A program made the translations under genes and the position numbers. A model generated the notes under the pieces. It made no database searches and was not told the DNA's origin. It saw nothing but the letters and a program-made list of their open reading frames with translations. From positions 1 through 64,000 of the forward strand of contig NZ_SPVF01000269.1 of the NCBI RefSeq assembly GCF_004614185.1: a stretch of DNA of 64,000 nt, given 5' to 3'. Origin of the DNA: Zemynaea arenosa (lineage in GTDB: Bacteria > Pseudomonadota > Gammaproteobacteria > Burkholderiales > Burkholderiaceae_D). Each line of letters begins with the position of its first letter. Position 1 is the first letter of the stretch. Shown piece by piece: positions 59,456-64,000 of this stretch.

Positions 59456-62400
59456 TCATTGTTCGTCGAGCGGGGCGAAGATGGCCTGCAGGTCTTCCTG
59501 CGTCAGTACGAGCTTGTGCTGCTCGCCCTCGGCCAGCACGGACTGCGCCAGTTCGCTCTTCTTCTGCTGCAGCAGCTGGATCTTTTCCTCCAGCGTGCCC
59601 TTGGCAATCAGCTTGTACACGAACACCGGCTTGTCCTGCCCGATGCGCCAGGCGCGGTCGGTCGCCTGGTTCTCGGCCGCCGGGTTCCACCACGGGTCGT
59701 AGTGGATCACGGTGTCGGCCGCGGTCAGGTTCAGGCCCACGCCGCCGGCCTTCAGCGAGATCAGGAAGACCGGCACGGCGCCTTGCTGGAACGCGGCCAC
59801 CTGAGCCGAGCGGTCCTTGGTCTCGCCGGTCAGGATCGCATACGGGATGCGGCGCGCGTCCAGCTCCTCCTCGATCAGCTCCAGCATCGACGTGAACTGC
59901 GAGAACACGAGGATCTTGCGCTTCTCGGCCAGCAGGTCGTCCAGCATCTGCATCAGGTCGATCAGCTTGGCGCTGGCGTTGGCCTGCTTCTTGGGCGGCA
60001 GCGCCTTGACCAGGCGCGGGTCGCAGCAAACCTGGCGCAGCTTGAGCAGCGCCTCGAGAATCACGATCTGGCTGCGCGCCACGCCCTTCTTGTCGATCTC
60101 CTCGCGCACCTTCTTGTCCATCGCCAGGCGCACGGTTTCGTACAGGTCGCGCTGGGCGCCGCTGATCTCCACCTTGCGCACCATCTCGGTCTTGGGCGGC
60201 AGCTCCTTGGCCACGTGGTCCTTGGTCCGGCGCAGCAGGAAAGGCTTGATGCGGCGGTTCAGCAGCGCGCGCCGCAGCGGGTCGTCCTGCTTCTCGATCG
60301 GGTTGCGGAACTGCGCGTTGAAGGTCTTCTCGTCGCCCAGAAGGCCGGGCAGCAGGAAGTGGAACTGCGACCACAGCTCGCCGAGGTGGTTCTCCAGCGG
60401 CGTGCCCGAAAGGCATAAACGGTGGCGCGCCTTCAGCATGCCCGCCGACTGCGCGGCCTTGGAGCGCGTGTTCTTGATGTAGTGCGATTCGTCGAGAATC
60501 ACCAGGTGGTACTCGTGCTCGCGCAGCTTTTCCTCGTCGCGCGGGAGCAGCGCGTAGGTGGTCAGCACCAGGTCCACGTTCGGGATCTGCTCGAACAGGT
60601 CCATACGCTCCTTGCCCTGCAGGACCAGCACCCGCAGGCCGGGCGCGAACTTGGCCGCTTCGTCGTGCCAGTTCGCCATCAGGCTGGTGGGCGCGATGAC
60701 GAGGGCCGGATGGGTGAGGCGGCCCGCTTCCTTTTCAATGAGGATGTGGGCCAGCGTCTGCACCGTCTTGCCGAGGCCCATGTCGTCGGCCAGGATGCCC
60801 GCCAGGTCGTACTCGCGCAGGAACTGCATCCAGGCCAGGCCGTCGGCCTGGTAATCGCGCAGCGTGGCCTGCAGGCCTTGCGGCGGCGCGACCTTCTGCA
60901 CCGACCCGAACTGCGCCAGCTTGCGCCCAGTCTCGCGCAGCTGCTCGCCGCCGAACCAGCGCAGCTCCGTGCCGCGCGCGAGTTCTTCCAGGCGCGCCGC
61001 GTCCAGCGTGGACAGGCGCACCTTCTGCTTGATCTTGTCGTTGAAATACAGCTCGCCCAGCGTGTTGAGGATCGGCTTGACGCGCCCCCACGGCAGGGCC
61101 ACGCGCACGCCATCGGGCAGGGTCGCGAGCATCTGGTCGATGTCCGCGTGCGCGGCCAGCACGTCAGGGTCGAAGTCAGATGGCGCGCTGCGGATCATCT
61201 GCACCAGCACCGGCAGCAGCGGCACGCGCTTGTTGGCGACCACGATGCCGAGTTCCAGCTCGAACCAGGCATGGCCTGCTTCTTCCGGCTCGTCGATCTG
61301 GGCGTACCAGTCCTCGACCGCCACCACGTCATAGCGGTATTTCTTCGCTTTCTCGACGTGCCAGCCGAGATCCGACAGCGCATCGAGATCGCCCTCGGCA
61401 AAGCGCAGCCAGTGGGCCTGCGAATCCAGCTGCAGGGCGCCGGAGAGCGCATTCAAGGGCGGGGTGCCGGGCTTGCGGAAGCCCATGTCGGTCAGCGTGT
61501 CGAGTGCCTTCGCCTCAGCCTCCGCGTCACGCGCGATCACCTCGGTCACGTCGCCCACCTGGCGCACCACGCGCTGGCCGGGGTCGAACGAGATGCGCTC
61601 GCCGTCGTAGTCGAACGACAGCACCGCGTAGTCATGCCAGCGCGAGCCCGTACCTTCGGACAGGGACACGCTGTCCAGCAGCAGGTGCGGCACCGGCTTG
61701 ACGTCGTCGCGCGTGCGCTGGGTCAGCGGCTGCGGCAGCGGCATCAGGTTCGACAGGCCATGCGCCAGCAGCAGCTGCGACACGCGCTTCCTGTCCGTGC
61801 CGGTGAGGGCCGGGGCCTGCGCGACCAGCGCCTGCAGGTCCGCCAGCGAGATGTCCACCCCGCCGCGATTGAGTTCCAGCGGTCCGCACGAGAGGTTATC
61901 GATGTACCACGGCGGATCGGTCGGCAGCATGTAGTCGATCTGGTCGGCGCCGATGTGGCTCGCGCCCTGCGGCGCCTCCACCTGCCAGCCCAGCTTCGAG
62001 ACCTTGCCTTCTTCGCGCCACACCAAATTCGCATGGCGCACCGCGCCCTGCTGCAGCGGGTACACCAGGCCATTGGCCATGTCCTGCCACGAGTTGGCCC
62101 ACAGGAGCTTCTCCTGCTCGATCAGCATCTGCAGCAGGATCGCGCCGACCTTCCCTTTCGGTTCCGTCGCGCTGGACGACTGCGAGCCGCCGCTGCGCAT
62201 CGCGATGAAGAAGCGCACCAGGTCCTCGTCGTCGCCTTCCAGGTAGGCCGGGGGTGCGGACAGCAGCGAGAAGATTTCGTTGACGGCGCTGGCGGCGGCC
62301 ACGTCGCCGTTGGGGCGCAGGCGGGCCTTGCACAGGGCCAGGGCCACGTGCCGCCCGCCGCTGGTGGGCGCGAGCACGTAGACGAATTTGTATTGCGCGG

Positions 62401-62587
62401 CTTTCGGGTCCTTCGGCTGTTCGACCGTCAGCTTGGGCTGGGGATGGGCCGCCGCTTCCACCCGCTGCAGCCAGCTCGCCACCGGTGCGGGCAGGGCGCC
62501 TGGCGCGGCGCGCTGCACGGCTGGCGCGGGGGCGGGAGCGGTGGGCGTGTCACTGGCGTCGTCGCGCATAAAATCCATTGAGGGCAT
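59456..62587 (-). CDS. SNF2-family DEAD/DEAH-box ATPase
   Basis: A 1043-residue protein. The last ~480 residues are a complete SNF2 motor: DDMGLGKTVQTL, DESH (VILDESHYIKN), SGTPLENHLGELWSQF, SLKAGGVGLNLTAADT and TDRAWRIGQ. The N-terminal ~550 residues contain the helicase-associated region found in many bacterial HepA-like SNF2 proteins. The first ~30 residues are Ala/Pro rich. This is the second SNF2 ATPase in the window and is only distantly similar to the one at 20210-24376. It is 15 bp from the histidine kinase gene downstream. Confidence 0.9.
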   Translation of the reverse strand: MPSMDFMRDDASDTPTAPAPAPAVQRAAPGALPAPVASWLQRVEAAAHPQPKLTVEQPKDPKAAQYKFVYVLAPTSGGRHVALALCKARLRPNGDVAAASAVNEIFSLLSAPPAYLEGDDEDLVRFFIAMRSGGSQSSSATEPKGKVGAILLQMLIEQEKLLWANSWQDMANGLVYPLQQGAVRHANLVWREEGKVSKLGWQVEAPQGASHIGADQIDYMLPTDPPWYIDNLSCGPLELNRGGVDISLADLQALVAQAPALTGTDRKRVSQLLLAHGLSNLMPLPQPLTQRTRDDVKPVPHLLLDSVSLSEGTGSRWHDYAVLSFDYDGERISFDPGQRVVRQVGDVTEVIARDAEAEAKALDTLTDMGFRKPGTPPLNALSGALQLDSQAHWLRFAEGDLDALSDLGWHVEKAKKYRYDVVAVEDWYAQIDEPEEAGHAWFELELGIVVANKRVPLLPVLVQMIRSAPSDFDPDVLAAHADIDQMLATLPDGVRVALPWGRVKPILNTLGELYFNDKIKQKVRLSTLDAARLEELARGTELRWFGGEQLRETGRKLAQFGSVQKVAPPQGLQATLRDYQADGLAWMQFLREYDLAGILADDMGLGKTVQTLAHILIEKEAGRLTHPALVIAPTSLMANWHDEAAKFAPGLRVLVLQGKERMDLFEQIPNVDLVLTTYALLPRDEEKLREHEYHLVILDESHYIKNTRSKAAQSAGMLKARHRLCLSGTPLENHLGELWSQFHFLLPGLLGDEKTFNAQFRNPIEKQDDPLRRALLNRRIKPFLLRRTKDHVAKELPPKTEMVRKVEISGAQRDLYETVRLAMDKKVREEIDKKGVARSQIVILEALLKLRQVCCDPRLVKALPPKKQANASAKLIDLMQMLDDLLAEKRKILVFSQFTSMLELIEEELDARRIPYAILTGETKDRSAQVAAFQQGAVPVFLISLKAGGVGLNLTAADTVIHYDPWWNPAAENQATDRAWRIGQDKPVFVYKLIAKGTLEEKIQLLQQKKSELAQSVLAEGEQHKLVLTQEDLQAIFAPLDEQ

Positions 62588-62773
62588 TGTGTTTGATACT
62601 TTTTCTGGGTACGACTAACTGCCGATATTATCCGACATCGGGTGCCAGGGTTTGTTCGCAAGCGCACCCAGCACAGGACCTCTATTCATCCCATGCACAG
62701 CCAAGCATGTCAAGACTGGCGCGATCACACAGATTGGTTATCATTCCGCTCTTGACCTGTAAGGATGTACCTC

Positions 62774-64000
62774 ATGCTGCCCTCCATCGAACAACGCCTG
62801 GCCGTCGAACTCGCGGCCAAACCGGCCCAGGTGGCCGCGGCCATCGCCCTGCTGGACGAAGGTGCGACCGTCCCGTTCATCGCCCGTTACCGCAAGGAGG
62901 CGACCGGTGGCCTGGACGACATCCAACTGCGTTTGCTGGAGGAGCGCCTGCGCTATTTGCGTGAGCTCGAAGAGCGCCGGTCTGCCATCATCGCCTCAAT
63001 CACCGAACAAAACAAGATGACGCCGGAGCTTCTTGAAGCGGTGATGCATGCGGAAGACAAGACGCGGCTGGAAGACCTTTATCTTCCGTACAAGCAGAAG
63101 CGCCGCACCAAGGCGCAGATCGCGATCGAAGCGGGTTTGCAGCCGCTGGCCGACGCGTTGCTGGCCGACCCGTCGCGCAATCCCGACACCGAGGCTGCCG
63201 CGTATTTGCGCGAGCCGTTCACCACCACCGATGGCGCGAATCCGGGCGTACCCGATGTGAAGGCAGCGCTGGACGGCGCGCGCCAGATCCTGATGGAGCG
63301 CTTTGCCGAGGATGCGGAACTGCTGCAGTCGCTGCGCGAGTACGTACAGGAGCACGGCGTGGTCGAGTCCAAGGTCGTCGCCGGCAAGGAGGACGAAGGC
63401 GAGAAGTTCGCCGACTACTTCGACTATTCGGAACCGTTGTCGAACGTGCCATCGCACCGCGCGCTGGCCCTGCTGCGCGGGCGCCGCGAAGGCGTGCTCG
63501 ATGTGGCGCTGCGGCTCGACACGGAGGCCGAGAAGCCGAAGTGGGACGCACCGCACAACCCCTGCGAGTCGCGCATCGCGGCGCGTTTCGGCATCGCGCA
63601 GAAAGGCCGTCCGGCCGACAAGTGGCTGGCCGACACCGCGCGCTGGACCTGGCGCGTCAAGTCCTTCATGCACCTGGAAACGGAGCTGATGGGCGCCCTG
63701 CGCGAGCGCGCGGAGCACGAGGCGATCGATGTCTTTGCGCGCAACCTGAAGGACCTGCTGCTGGCCGCTCCGGCGGGGCCACGCGCGACCATGGGCCTCG
63801 ACCCGGGCCTGCGCACCGGCGTGAAGGTGGCGGTGGTGGATGCCACCGGCAAGGTGGTCGATACCGCGACCATCTATCCGCATGCACCGCGCAACGACTG
63901 GGACGGCTCGCTGCACACGCTCGGCATGCTGGCGGCGAAGCACAACGTGGCGCTGGTCTCGATCGGCAACGGCACGGCGTCGCGCGAAACCGACAAGCTG
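62774..64000 (+). CDS. tex: Tex transcription accessory RNA-binding protein, 3' end cut by the window
   Basis: The frame is open from ATG 62774 to the window end (409 codons of about 770). The N-terminal helical region (TVPFIARYRKEATGGLDDIQLR, EDLYLPYKQKRRTKAQIA) and the YqgF-like RNase H fold (MGLDPGLRTGVKVAVVDATGKV) are characteristic. The C-terminal HhH and S1 domains would lie beyond the window. AAGGA precedes the start by 8 bp. The 186-bp gap to the divergent SNF2 gene contains no other gene that I can see. Confidence 0.95.
   Translation, partial: MLPSIEQRLAVELAAKPAQVAAAIALLDEGATVPFIARYRKEATGGLDDIQLRLLEERLRYLRELEERRSAIIASITEQNKMTPELLEAVMHAEDKTRLEDLYLPYKQKRRTKAQIAIEAGLQPLADALLADPSRNPDTEAAAYLREPFTTTDGANPGVPDVKAALDGARQILMERFAEDAELLQSLREYVQEHGVVESKVVAGKEDEGEKFADYFDYSEPLSNVPSHRALALLRGRREGVLDVALRLDTEAEKPKWDAPHNPCESRIAARFGIAQKGRPADKWLADTARWTWRVKSFMHLETELMGALRERAEHEAIDVFARNLKDLLLAAPAGPRATMGLDPGLRTGVKVAVVDATGKVVDTATIYPHAPRNDWDGSLHTLGMLAAKHNVALVSIGNGTASRETDKL

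Noticed and set aside
60422-62581. A 719-codon plus-strand open frame over the second SNF2 gene
   Set aside because: Antisense composition (Gln/His/Arg rich) and no motifs.
62588-62773. Promoter of tex (TATCAT at 62739-62744)
   Set aside because: No acceptable -35 element lies at 16-18 bp spacing, so I do not call it.

Overview
The window is a GC-rich chromosomal segment with the gene content and order of a betaproteobacterium, most likely an Oxalobacteraceae member near Massilia/Telluria/Duganella. That assignment is inference. It rests on the mla-ibaG-murA-his-tat supercluster, a short-form HisG, Rep-type helicase, gltBD, and an RTX metalloprotease with a DUF4214-like tail. I see no rRNA, tRNA, CRISPR array or prophage.

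Layout. 1-4.8 kb (minus): a truncated secreted protein, slyX, an M10/RTX protease and rep helicase. 4.9-7.8 kb (plus): modABC-modE molybdate uptake with its own ModE-type operator. 7.8-12.9 kb: an MDR oxidoreductase with divergent LysR regulator, an alpha/beta hydrolase, a winged-helix/transglutaminase-like protein, a DUF1003 membrane protein and a DUF1857 protein. 12.9-18.2 kb (minus): a lipoamide-dehydrogenase-like flavoprotein, priA, a 646-bp intergenic region packed with DnaA-box-like sequences, and hemE. 18.3-26.4 kb (plus): S9 peptidase, a 1388-aa SNF2 ATPase and a DUF885 protein. 26.4-28.3 kb: an AI-2E-type membrane protein.

28.4-45.8 kb is one co-directional minus-strand block that reads, in transcription order, mlaF-E-D-A-C-B, an LMW phosphatase, an ABC exporter pair, ibaG, murA, hisG, hisD, a beta-class DNA methyltransferase, hisC-B-H-A-F-I-E, a HIT protein and tatA-B-C. 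Many neighbours overlap by 4 bp or sit a few bases apart. It joins outer-membrane lipid asymmetry, peptidoglycan precursor synthesis, histidine synthesis and Tat export.

46.1-50.3 kb is an accessory-looking pocket on the plus strand: a secreted protein, a PAS-PAS-LOV-GGDEF-EAL protein, a decayed M15-type peptidase (toxin-like) fragment followed by a periplasmic protein that could be its immunity partner, and a tail-anchored mini-protein on the other strand. 50.4-56.6 kb is gltBD. 56.6-57.6 kb is a REP-associated tyrosine transposase flanked by inverted copies of a short repeat. 57.6-62.6 kb (minus) holds a SNF2 ATPase, a soluble PAS histidine kinase and an OmpR-type regulator. The window ends inside tex (plus).

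The most interesting signals are: the DnaA-box cluster between priA and hemE (candidate replication origin or DnaA-controlled region); the orphan DNA methyltransferase buried in the his operon; the LOV photoreceptor domain with a Gln-to-Leu change; the M15 toxin fragment with its neighbour; and an apparent compensated double frameshift in the Q motif of rep.
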